Assembly (NCBI GenBank): GCA_948438565.1
Contig: CAOJLW010000159.1
Coordinates: 1-5,535, forward strand
Direction: 5' to 3'
From: an uncultured Lachnospiraceae bacterium
Lineage (GTDB): Bacteria; Bacillota; Clostridia; Lachnospirales; Lachnospiraceae
Length of the DNA stretch: 5,535 nucleotides
Made by a program: the position numbers and the translations under genes. A model generated the notes under the pieces. That model ran no database searches, was not told where the DNA came from, and worked only from the letters and a program-made list of their open reading frames with translations. Positions 1 to 5,320 of the stretch are shown piece by piece (position 1 is the first letter of the stretch; each line of letters begins with the position of its first letter).

Positions 1-543
1 ACCGAACGCCAAAAAGCATACCATGCCCAGACAAAACGGCGCGATCTCGCCCTTCTGACACTTCTGCTTGGAACTGGCATTCGTGTTTCAGAATGCGTGG
101 GATTAGATTTGGCCGACGTTGATTTTAAAAACAACGGCATCAAAATACACCGCAAAGGCGGCTATGAATCCATCGTATATTTTGGTGAAGAAGTAAAAGA
201 CGCGCTTTTTGATTATATGGAAGAACGTAAGACTATCATCCCCGTGGAAGGAAACGTCAACGCCCTGTTTTTATCTATGCAAAAAAAACGGATGAGCGTC
301 CGTTCCGTTGAAAATCTGGTTAAAAAATATTCTCAATTAGTGACTTCTTTAAAAAACATAACGCCGCATAAACTGCGGAGCACCTATGGTACCGCCCTGT
401 ATCAAAAATCCGGCGATATCTATCTGGTCGCCGATGTCTTAGGGCATAAAGACGTCAACACGACCCGCAAGCACTATGCCGCGCAGGCAGACGAACGTCG
501 TAAGCAGGCGGCTCATATGGTTCGGCTCCGCAAACAAGAATAG
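1..543 (+). CDS. Tyrosine recombinase (Xer-like), C-terminal catalytic part, 5' truncated by window edge
   Basis: The frame is open from base 1 to the TAG at 541-543, giving 180 residues of the catalytic domain; the N-terminal DNA-binding domain and true start lie outside the window. A GTG at 97 is internal, because conserved sequence lies before it. All catalytic landmarks of the tyrosine recombinase family are visible (numbering from base 1): Arg28 in GTGIRVSE, Lys52 in the beta-hairpin HRKGG, His123 and Arg126 in TPHKLRSTYGT, His149 in VLGHKD, and the nucleophile Tyr159 in TTRKHYA. The protein therefore looks catalytically intact, breaking and rejoining DNA through a 3'-phosphotyrosine. 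The XerC/XerD/XerS type is likely, but I cannot say whether it resolves chromosome dimers or serves a mobile element. No excisionase gene or attachment site is visible beside it. It converges on the acyltransferase gene with a 15-nt gap. Confidence 0.93.
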   Translation, partial: TERQKAYHAQTKRRDLALLTLLLGTGIRVSECVGLDLADVDFKNNGIKIHRKGGYESIVYFGEEVKDALFDYMEERKTIIPVEGNVNALFLSMQKKRMSVRSVENLVKKYSQLVTSLKNITPHKLRSTYGTALYQKSGDIYLVADVLGHKDVNTTRKHYAAQADERRKQAAHMVRLRKQE

Positions 544-558
544 AGCTTCCGACACATT

Positions 559-1278
559 CTAAGGTATATCATATACAGCAATCACCTGTCGGATACGCTC
601 TTGCACCAGCAAGGCGATTTCCGCCGACTTCATATTTTTATAATCCTCAAAAAAAATAGGATGCAGATAATGCACCTGCGTAGTCACGCTGCCAAAATGA
701 AAGCTGTTAAACACTTTATAAGAATCAATTAAAGCAACCGGAACAATCGGCGCCTTTGCCTTAATGGCAGACTTAAAGCTGCCTGCTTTAAATGCCGCCA
801 CTTTATTCTTATTGTTAAACTCATATCCCCCTTCCGGGAACAGAATATAACGCTTTCCGGACATAACGTCGTCGGCCACTTCATTAATCACGGTCAAAGC
901 CTGTCGGACATTGTCTTTTTCCAGTCGTTTCCCCTGCACCAAATCTATAAACTCTTTCACCAGAATCGTATTGGATTTCGCCTTATCCATCACAATCGAA
1001 CATGGTTTTTTATGCGTATGGATGATTCCCAGCGCATCGTATTTCCCCTGGTGATTGGGATACATAATATATCCCCCTTCTTCCGGAAGGTTTTCTGTCC
1101 CATAGGCTTTTGTGTGGACTTTTCCGGAAAGCTTCATCAGGCGGATCACATGCTTGACTAAACTATAACGTTCTTCTTCTGTATAACGTTCCGGATGCAT
1201 CGCTTCCCTGCGCATTTTAGGGATAATATAAGGCGCCCGGAATAAATTCATAATAATAACGTAAATAAATCTCAACAT
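559..1278 (-). CDS. PlsC-family lysophospholipid (1-acylglycerol-3-phosphate) acyltransferase
   Basis: This 239-residue protein belongs to the glycerolipid acyltransferase family, which transfers acyl chains to lysophosphatidic acid or similar lysolipids at the inner membrane face. Motif I is NHQGKYD (HX4D, His76 and Asp81), motif III is FPEGGYE (147-153), and PIVPVALID (177-185) corresponds to motif IV. A hydrophobic N-terminus (about residues 1-20) probably anchors it to the membrane. The frame opens at 1350, but I chose the ATG at 1278: a GAGGTG ribosome binding site lies 8 nt upstream, and a good promoter at 1303-1331 falls inside the longer reading, which would then not be transcribed in full. 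The motif III region carries GGY where typical PlsC proteins have GTR, so the exact acceptor is uncertain. It is transcribed separately from the PTS operon. The stop is TAG at 559-561. Confidence 0.9.
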   Translation of the reverse strand: MLRFIYVIIMNLFRAPYIIPKMRREAMHPERYTEEERYSLVKHVIRLMKLSGKVHTKAYGTENLPEEGGYIMYPNHQGKYDALGIIHTHKKPCSIVMDKAKSNTILVKEFIDLVQGKRLEKDNVRQALTVINEVADDVMSGKRYILFPEGGYEFNNKNKVAAFKAGSFKSAIKAKAPIVPVALIDSYKVFNSFHFGSVTTQVHYLHPIFFEDYKNMKSAEIALLVQERIRQVIAVYDIP

Positions 1279-1302
1279 AACATGAACACCTCTCGGATTC
1301 CT

Positions 1303-1331
1303 ATTATATAATTTTTTCCGGTAAAAAACAA
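1303..1331 (-). promoter_or_regulatory. Sigma-A-type promoter of the acyltransferase gene
   Basis: On the minus strand, -35 TTGTTT (1331-1326) and a perfect -10 TATAAT (1308-1303) are separated by exactly 17 nt. The start of transcription is expected near 1296, giving a leader of about 18 nt that still contains the GAGGTG ribosome binding site (1292-1287). This placement decides the start codon at 1278. Confidence 0.8.
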
Positions 1332-1424
1332 GATATACCTGATTTTTCAATCAGGATGGCGGCTGCACAGCCATCATTTTCCTTTTACGCACAATGCGCA
1401 GCTTCCCGGAGAGTCTTTCCTATG

Positions 1425-1460
1425 AAACAAAAAACAGCCGCCAGAACATTTTCTGGCGGC
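1425..1460 (-). terminator. Rho-independent terminator after nagB
   Basis: A perfect 10-bp G+C-rich stem is formed by GCCGCCAGAA (1437-1446) and TTCTGGCGGC (1451-1460) with a 4-nt loop. On the minus strand it is followed by TGTTTTTTGTTT (1436-1425). It begins 18 nt past the nagB stop and closes the PTS operon before the acyltransferase promoter. Confidence 0.93.
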
Positions 1461-1478
1461 CATAACCCAATTAATATG

Positions 1479-2207
1479 CTATTTCACCAAGGACAATGCA
1501 GCTTCATCTGCAACCAATATCACATCATTGTGAAGCTGAAGTACAGAAGCCTGCACCTGAGGCGTAATCGCGCCAAAGAAAGCTTCTTTTACGATCTTGG
1601 CCTTATCCTCGCCGCTGACAACAACCAGGATTTTCTTTGCCTGCATAATCGTCTTAATTCCCATGGTATACGCCTGTTTCGGAACATCATCTATGGATGC
1701 AAAGAACCTCTGGTTGGCCTTTACAGTGGATTCTGTCAACGTAACGCAATGTGTCTCCGCTTCAAAGATTGCCCCCGGCTCATTAAAGCCGATATGGCCG
1801 TTGTGGCCAAGGCCAAGAAGCTGTAAATCTACGCCGCCGGTCTCTGCAATGACCTTGTTATAATCTGCACAAGCTTTATCGCTGTCCGGCTCCATGCCGT
1901 CTGGCAGAAAGGTTCTATCCAGGTTAATATTGACTTTGCTAAAAAGATTGTCGTTCATAAAATAATAATAGCTCTGATCATTGTCTCTCGGCAGGCCTTT
2001 GTATTCGTCCAAATTGACAGTCGTCACATCCGAAAAATCCAAATCGCCTTTATTGTACCAATCCACTAGCTGCGCATAGGTTCCAATCGGCGTCGATCCG
2101 GTTGCAAGTCCCAATACACAATTTGGTTTTATAATTACCTGGGCAGAAATAATGTTCGCAGCCTTACGGCTCATATCGTTATAATCTTTTGCTCTAATAA
2201 TTTTCAT
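1479..2207 (-). CDS. nagB: Glucosamine-6-phosphate deaminase
   Basis: This enzyme converts glucosamine-6-phosphate and water to fructose-6-phosphate and ammonia, feeding amino sugars into glycolysis. The 242-residue protein shows the family landmarks: phosphate-binding LATGSTP (34-40), the general base Asp67 in VNLDEYKGL, and the active-site segment GLGHNGHIGFNEPG with His138 and Glu143 (E. coli His143 and Glu148). Asn136 stands where E. coli has Asp141; the Asn form is, from memory, usual in Gram-positive NagB. At 242 residues it is shorter than the roughly 266-residue allosteric enterobacterial enzyme and resembles the non-allosteric Gram-positive type. The ATG at 2207 is supported by AAGGAG (2220-2215), 7 nt upstream. 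It is the last gene of the unit, 91 nt after the transporter gene, with a terminator-like hairpin in that gap and a strong terminator after it. Confidence 0.97.
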   Translation of the reverse strand: MKIIRAKDYNDMSRKAANIISAQVIIKPNCVLGLATGSTPIGTYAQLVDWYNKGDLDFSDVTTVNLDEYKGLPRDNDQSYYYFMNDNLFSKVNINLDRTFLPDGMEPDSDKACADYNKVIAETGGVDLQLLGLGHNGHIGFNEPGAIFEAETHCVTLTESTVKANQRFFASIDDVPKQAYTMGIKTIMQAKKILVVVSGEDKAKIVKEAFFGAITPQVQASVLQLHNDVILVADEAALSLVK

Positions 2208-2230
2208 TTTTTTACTCCTTTACCATTTTA

Positions 2231-2264
2231 TAAAAATACTGGAGACCCATAGGATCTCCAGTAT
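2231..2264 (-). terminator. Intra-operon hairpin with T-tract between EIICB and nagB (partial terminator or attenuator)
   Basis: ATACTGGAGA (2236-2245) pairs perfectly with TCTCCAGTAT (2255-2264), a 10-bp stem. It can extend inward by two C-G pairs past one C/A mismatch. On the minus strand the stem leads straight into TTTTAT. It lies 34 nt after the EIICB stop and 23 nt before the nagB start region. I see no convincing promoter between it and nagB, so I infer partial read-through or a 3'-end stabilising role rather than complete termination. Confidence 0.75.
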
Positions 2265-2298
2265 GCTAGGGATTTTAGTAGTATTATGATCCAATACC

Positions 2299-3756
2299 TT
2301 ATAACATCTTCTTCATTTCGTCAGCAACAAACTGTACTTTTGTACCAACAATAACCTGTACAGATGTTTTGCTCGGCCTCATGACACCTGCGACACCTGC
2401 TGATTTAATCTTCTTCTCATCAACCTTGGTGTAATCTTTAATTTCAAGGCGAAGCCTTGTAATACAGTTGTCAAGGGAAGTAACATTTGACTTACCGCCA
2501 AGACCTTCTAAAACAATCTTGGCAACTTCCGTGAAATTGTCGTTGGAAAGAACAACCCTCTTCTCGGCTTCCATATCCTCATCTTCCCGACCCGGACTCT
2601 TTAAGTTAAATGTCGTAATTACAAAACGGAAAACTATGTAGTAAAGGATACCAACTACGATTCCTACAGGAACTAAGAACCATGGGTTCTGCGCCAGTGG
2701 CGTAAAGGCGCTCAATACCATATCTACCGCACCGCCGGAGAATGAGAACCCTGCTCTGATCGGGAGCGCAACTGTAATACCTGCTGTAACGCCTGCCAAT
2801 AATGCATGCACTACATATAAGCCAGGAGCCAAGAACATAAATGCAAATTCGATCGGCTCCGTAACGCCTGTAAAGAAAGAACAGAATGCCGCTGATGCAA
2901 GCAAACCGTAAACCATTTTCTTCTTTTCAGGTTTTGCCGTATGATACATAGCCAAACAAGCAGCCGGCAGACCAAACATCATGAACGGGAAGAATCCTGT
3001 CATATACATACCGGTCTCGCCGAATACACCCGTATTGCCCCAGAAGTTGCTCAGATCGTTGATCCCTGCAACATCGAACCAGAATACGGAGTTTAACGCA
3101 TGGTGCAGACCAAACGGAATCAGCAGACGGTTCAAGAATGCATAAACACCAGCGCCGATTGCGCCCATGCCTGTGAATGTTTCGCCAATGGATACCAGCG
3201 CGCCATAAAGCAACGGCCATACAAAGAATAAAACTCCGGATGCAACAATAGAAACCACTGCGGTTACAATTGCTACGGCACGTTTGCCGCTAAAGAACGC
3301 CAAAGCATCCGGCAATTTTGTGCCTTTAAATTTGTTATAGCATGTCGAACCAATCAAACCGGCTAAAATACCGACGAACTGGTTATTGATCTTGCCAAAT
3401 GCCGCATGCGCGTCAGCGCCTGTCAAGCCTGCAACAGTACCGCTGCTTAACAATGTCGTAATCATCAGGAATGATACGAGACCGGCTAAGCCTGCGGTCC
3501 CGTCATTATCATCCGACATACCGACTGCAACACCGATTGCAAACAGGTACGGCATATTGTCAATTAATGCTCCCCCTGCTTTGATCAGGAAAAATCCGAT
3601 GGTATAAGCTGCACCGCCCGCCGTAAATCCGGCAACTTCCCCGGCCATAGCCGCAGGCGCTAAGATATAACCAATACCCATTAGGATACCGCATACCGGA
3701 AGACATGCAACCGGAAGCATCAAAGATTTTCCAAGCTTTTGAAAATACTTCATCAT
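2299..3756 (-). CDS. PTS EIICB component, N-acetylglucosamine/glucosamine/glucose family
   Basis: This 485-residue membrane permease takes up a hexose or amino sugar and phosphorylates it at C6. The EIIC domain spans about residues 1-385, with many hydrophobic segments. It has the family motifs GLHHALN (216-222), FGLPAACLAMYH (261-272) and TGVTEPIEF (296-304), whose Glu lies in the sugar site. A linker, FNLKSPGRE (383-391), joins it to the EIIB domain (about 405-485), with phosphorylated Cys431 in DNCITRLRLE. There is no EIIA domain; that subunit is the separate gene upstream. The FGLPAA-LAMYH segment and the adjacent nagB favour a NagE/NagP- or GamP-like role over pure glucose, but sugar specificity is inferred. 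Two adjacent ATGs (3756, 3753) follow an AAGGGGG site with 9-nt spacing to the first. The stop is TAA. Confidence 0.93.
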   Translation of the reverse strand: MMKYFQKLGKSLMLPVACLPVCGILMGIGYILAPAAMAGEVAGFTAGGAAYTIGFFLIKAGGALIDNMPYLFAIGVAVGMSDDNDGTAGLAGLVSFLMITTLLSSGTVAGLTGADAHAAFGKINNQFVGILAGLIGSTCYNKFKGTKLPDALAFFSGKRAVAIVTAVVSIVASGVLFFVWPLLYGALVSIGETFTGMGAIGAGVYAFLNRLLIPFGLHHALNSVFWFDVAGINDLSNFWGNTGVFGETGMYMTGFFPFMMFGLPAACLAMYHTAKPEKKKMVYGLLASAAFCSFFTGVTEPIEFAFMFLAPGLYVVHALLAGVTAGITVALPIRAGFSFSGGAVDMVLSAFTPLAQNPWFLVPVGIVVGILYYIVFRFVITTFNLKSPGREDEDMEAEKRVVLSNDNFTEVAKIVLEGLGGKSNVTSLDNCITRLRLEIKDYTKVDEKKIKSAGVAGVMRPSKTSVQVIVGTKVQFVADEMKKML

Positions 3757-3819
3757 AATGATTTACCCCCTTATCTTTTTGTCTCGCCCTAGCTTCGAAA
3801 CGTTTAAAAAATTAAAAAT

Positions 3820-3939
3820 TTATAGATCAGCCTTCAGAAAATCTTCCGCTGCATTTACAGCTTCATCCTCATCCGGACCCTCTACCAAAACCCTTTCTTT
3901 TGTACTGGGCAATACGTCCAAAAGCTTATTTGATACAGC
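3820..3939 (-). pseudogene. ptsH: Remnant of an HPr (ptsH) gene, C-terminal fragment only
   Basis: In the 169-nt gap between EIIA and EIICB, one minus-strand frame is open for 39 codons up to a TAA at 3822-3820. Its last 23 residues, starting at ERVLVEGPDEDEAV and ending FLKADL, have the shape of the HPr C-terminus (a beta strand, then EGPDE-type turn, then the final helix). The preceding NKLLDVL resembles the HPr segment around regulatory Ser46, with about five residues missing between the two blocks. The N-terminal half with the phosphorylated His15 is absent, there is no ATG and no ribosome binding site, and an in-frame TAA at 3942-3940 closes the frame upstream. The fragment overlaps the last codons of the EIIA gene in another frame. 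I read it as a ptsH gene that lost its 5' half by deletion. The family match is from memory, without alignment. Confidence 0.72.
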
Positions 3940-4411
3940 TTATGACATCTTCCCCGGCTGATACCATTCCTCCTTCCTTACACTCTATTTTTGAAAAATC
4001 AGAAGTATTACAAATAATCATCGGCGTTACCGTATCGTATCCCGCTTTGCTGATTTCTTCTATATCCGCTTCCAGTAACAGATCGCCTTTTTTCACCTGT
4101 TGATCCGCTTTTACGGCCACGTTAAAAAACTGACCTTTTAATTGAACCGTGTCCAACCCTACGTGCACTAAAATCTCCACTCCGTCGGGCGTCGTCATCC
4201 CAACGGCATGACCCGTCGGAAACAGCGTACTGATTGTACCGTCTGCCGGTGCGTAAAATTTACCTTCTGACGGCTTTATCGCGATCCCTTTCCCCAAAAT
4301 CTCTTCTGCAAACGTGGGATCAGCCACCTCCGATATAGGAATGCATTCCCCTTTTACCGGCGCTGCCAGCGTAATGTCTTTTTTACCTTTCATAAAATCA
4401 AATAACCCCAT
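3926..4411 (-). CDS. crr: PTS EIIA component, glucose family (Crr-like)
   Basis: This soluble phosphocarrier accepts phosphate from HPr and passes it to the EIIB domain of the transporter. At 161 residues it is full length for a stand-alone EIIA-Glc. It shows APVKGECIPISEVADPTFAE (17-36), FYAPADGTISTLFPTGHAVG (52-71) with His68, and ILVHVGLDTV (80-89) with the phosphorylated His83. The C-terminus, GGMVSAGEDVISCIK, is normal for the family, so the neighbouring HPr deletion did not damage this gene. The ATG at 4411 follows a TGGGGG site (4423-4418) by 6 nt. It is the first gene of the operon, under the promoter at 4482-4510. Its low similarity to an EIIA fused to EIICB cannot be judged here, so the symbol is a family label. 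Confidence 0.93.
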   Translation of the reverse strand: MGLFDFMKGKKDITLAAPVKGECIPISEVADPTFAEEILGKGIAIKPSEGKFYAPADGTISTLFPTGHAVGMTTPDGVEILVHVGLDTVQLKGQFFNVAVKADQQVKKGDLLLEADIEEISKAGYDTVTPMIICNTSDFSKIECKEGGMVSAGEDVISCIK

Positions 4412-4434
4412 TTGAAACCCCCATTTCTATATTG

Positions 4435-4461
4435 GAATTATGAAATAAATATTCATAATTC
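4435..4461. promoter_or_regulatory. Inverted repeat in the crr leader (candidate operator)
   Basis: Perfect 10-bp arms GAATTATGAA (4435-4444) and TTCATAATTC (4452-4461) flank a 7-nt AT-only spacer. The dyad lies just downstream of the predicted crr transcription start (near 4475) and 23 nt before the start codon. No T-tract follows, so a protein operator is more likely than a terminator. The AATTAT...ATAATT layout is loosely like operators of ROK-family sugar repressors (NagC/Mlc), but this is only a resemblance. Confidence 0.6.
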
Positions 4462-4489
4462 GGTATGATTAATTAAATATTATCATACC
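4462..4489. promoter_or_regulatory. Second inverted repeat over the crr -10 box (candidate operator)
   Basis: Perfect 8-bp arms GGTATGAT (4462-4469) and ATCATACC (4482-4489) flank a 12-nt AT spacer. The right arm contains the crr -10 hexamer, so a bound protein would block the promoter. It abuts the 4435-4461 dyad with no gap, and both dyads share TATGA half-sites. Confidence 0.6.
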
Positions 4490-4510
4490 ATACCCGAGAA
4501 TCCTTGACAA
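4482..4510 (-). promoter_or_regulatory. Predicted promoter of the crr-EIICB-nagB operon
   Basis: On the minus strand, -35 TTGTCA (4510-4505) and -10 TATGAT (4487-4482) are spaced by 17 nt. The start is expected near 4475, leaving a leader of about 64 nt that contains the dyad at 4435-4461. No other promoter of this quality is visible further downstream in the operon. Confidence 0.7.
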
Positions 4511-4566
4511 GTTTTTTATTCAATTTTCAAAGAAATTCAAATTTTTTGCAAAATTTTTTATTAAGA
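4511..4566. other. AT-rich spacer with repeated A/T-tracts between divergent promoters
   Basis: This 56-nt stretch is almost entirely A+T, with T-runs at 4512-4517, 4542-4547 and 4554-4559. It includes a near-direct repeat of CAAATTTTTTG and CAAAATTTTTTA. It sits upstream of both the crr and lexA promoters and could act as a bent or UP-element-like segment; no gene is seen in it. Confidence 0.45.
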
Positions 4567-4572
4567 TTGACA

Positions 4573-4599
4573 CAAACAGATATTCCGAAAATCTGTTTG
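4573..4599. promoter_or_regulatory. 27-bp near-perfect palindrome touching the lexA -35 box (candidate operator)
   Basis: Arms CAAACAGAT (4573-4581) and ATCTGTTTG (4591-4599) are perfect complements. The spacer itself contains TTC-C-GAA around the centre C4586, so 12 of 13 base pairs match, with one A/A mismatch. The right end overlaps the -35 box TTGCCA, and a TTGACA (4567-4572) abuts its left end. It lies upstream of the expected transcription start and has no T-tract, so it is more likely a DNA operator than an RNA terminator. The regulator is unknown. Confidence 0.65.
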
Positions 4600-4625
4600 C
4601 CATCCTATGCAAATTATGCTATAGT
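4597..4625 (+). promoter_or_regulatory. Predicted lexA promoter with extended -10
   Basis: The -35 TTGCCA (4597-4602) and -10 TATAGT (4620-4625) have 17-nt spacing, and TGC precedes the -10 (4617-4619), an extended -10 element. Transcription should start near 4632, giving a leader of about 40 nt before the ATG at 4672. Confidence 0.72.
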
Positions 4626-4671
4626 GAATATAAGATCCATCGTTTGCAATGAAATAAAGGAGGCGCATACT

Positions 4672-5286
4672 ATGGCATATGGCAAAATCACTGCAAAACA
4701 GACAGAAATTTTAGAATATATCAAACAGGAAATCCTGCACAAAGGATATCCGCCAGCCGTCCGCGAAATCTGCGCGGCCGTACACTTAAAATCCACCTCT
4801 TCCGTCCATTCCCATCTGGAAACGCTCGAAAAAAACGGCTACATCCGCAGAGATCCGACGAAACCAAGAGCGATCGAAATATTAGACGACACCTTTAACC
4901 TGACCCGGCGCGAAGTGGCCAATGTCCCGATTTTAGGGCGTATTGCCGCCGGGGAACCCATCCTTGCCACGGAAAACCTGGAAAGTTATTTTCCGATTCC
5001 CGTAGAACATATGCCCAACCAAGATGCGTTTATCCTGCGCGTCCAAGGCGACAGTATGATAAACGCCGGGATTTTGGACGGGGACAATATCCTTGTCAAA
5101 CAGCAGTCCCATGCGACCAACGGTGAAATGGTAGTCGCTTTGGTGGAAGATTCCGCTACGGTCAAGACCTTCTATAAAGAAGATGAGCATATTCGTCTGC
5201 AGCCGGAAAACGATCATATGGATCCCATCCTGTTGGACGACGTACGGATCCTTGGCGTCGTCTTTGGCGTGCTGCGTTTTTATTGA
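4672..5286 (+). CDS. lexA: SOS-response repressor LexA
   Basis: LexA represses DNA-damage genes and is inactivated by RecA-stimulated self-cleavage. The 204-residue protein has an N-terminal winged helix-turn-helix (about 1-70, with PPAVREICAAVHLKSTSSV as the recognition region) and a C-terminal S24 peptidase domain. The cleavage site is Ala93-Gly94 in GRIAAGEP, the nucleophile is Ser128 in VQGDSMI, and the general base is Lys165 in ATVKTFY, so autocleavage should be intact. I chose the ATG at 4672 because an AAAGGAGG site (4656-4663) lies 8 nt upstream and the protein then has the family's usual length. An in-frame opening back to 4504 runs through the promoter and is not coding. Transcription diverges from the crr operon. 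No canonical GAAC-N4-GTTC box is visible in its upstream region. Stop TGA; the 3' end converges on rsfS with a 16-nt gap. Confidence 0.97.
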   Translation: MAYGKITAKQTEILEYIKQEILHKGYPPAVREICAAVHLKSTSSVHSHLETLEKNGYIRRDPTKPRAIEILDDTFNLTRREVANVPILGRIAAGEPILATENLESYFPIPVEHMPNQDAFILRVQGDSMINAGILDGDNILVKQQSHATNGEMVVALVEDSATVKTFYKEDEHIRLQPENDHMDPILLDDVRILGVVFGVLRFY

Positions 5287-5292
5287 CTTTAT

Positions 5293-5320
5293 CCGGAAGG
5301 GCTTACAGCTCTTCCGGCTT
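5293..5320 (+). terminator. Hairpin at the lexA/rsfS convergent junction, probable lexA terminator
   Basis: CCGGAAG and CTTCCGG form the base of a 10-bp stem (5293-5317, one G-U pair, 5-nt loop TTACA). On the plus strand only a short CTTTAT follows, so it is a weak or partly rho-independent terminator. The stem includes the rsfS stop codon (5303-5305), so the two convergent genes share this structure. Confidence 0.55.

Noticed and set aside
1279..1350. Longer N-terminus (24 extra residues) for the acyltransferase
   Set aside because: The extension would start upstream of a strong promoter (TTGTTT-N17-TATAAT), has no ribosome binding site, and its residues do not look like the family.
1356..1863. 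Two plus-strand open frames antisense to nagB
   Set aside because: Their translations have no family features, one runs through the nagB terminator, and the minus-strand frame is a clear NagB.
2927..3220. Alternative minus-strand open frame inside the EIICB gene
   Set aside because: It is an out-of-frame shadow of a long, well-conserved membrane transporter frame.
3794..3809. Possible CcpA (cre) site around AAACGTTT before the EIICB gene
   Set aside because: By eye it misses two conserved positions of the cre consensus and lies far from the operon promoter; too weak to call.
3758..4103. Plus-strand open frames opposite the crr-EIICB gap and the end of crr
   Set aside because: No recognisable sequence or ribosome binding site; the minus strand carries EIIA and the HPr remnant.
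4435..4461. Antiterminator/terminator pair (GlcT/LicT type) in the crr leader
   Set aside because: There is a dyad but no overlapping G+C-rich terminator stem with a T-tract, so the RAT-type mechanism is not supported.
4504..4671. Longer N-terminus (56 extra residues) for LexA
   Set aside because: The stretch contains the lexA promoter, the palindrome and the leader; AAAGGAGG sits at the right distance from the ATG at 4672, and the LexA fold begins there.
4500..4671. Canonical Gram-positive LexA box in the lexA upstream region
   Set aside because: Neither GAAC nor GTTC occurs in this stretch on reading both strands.
4933..5217. Minus-strand open frame opposite lexA
   Set aside because: Antisense shadow of a catalytically complete LexA; no supporting features.
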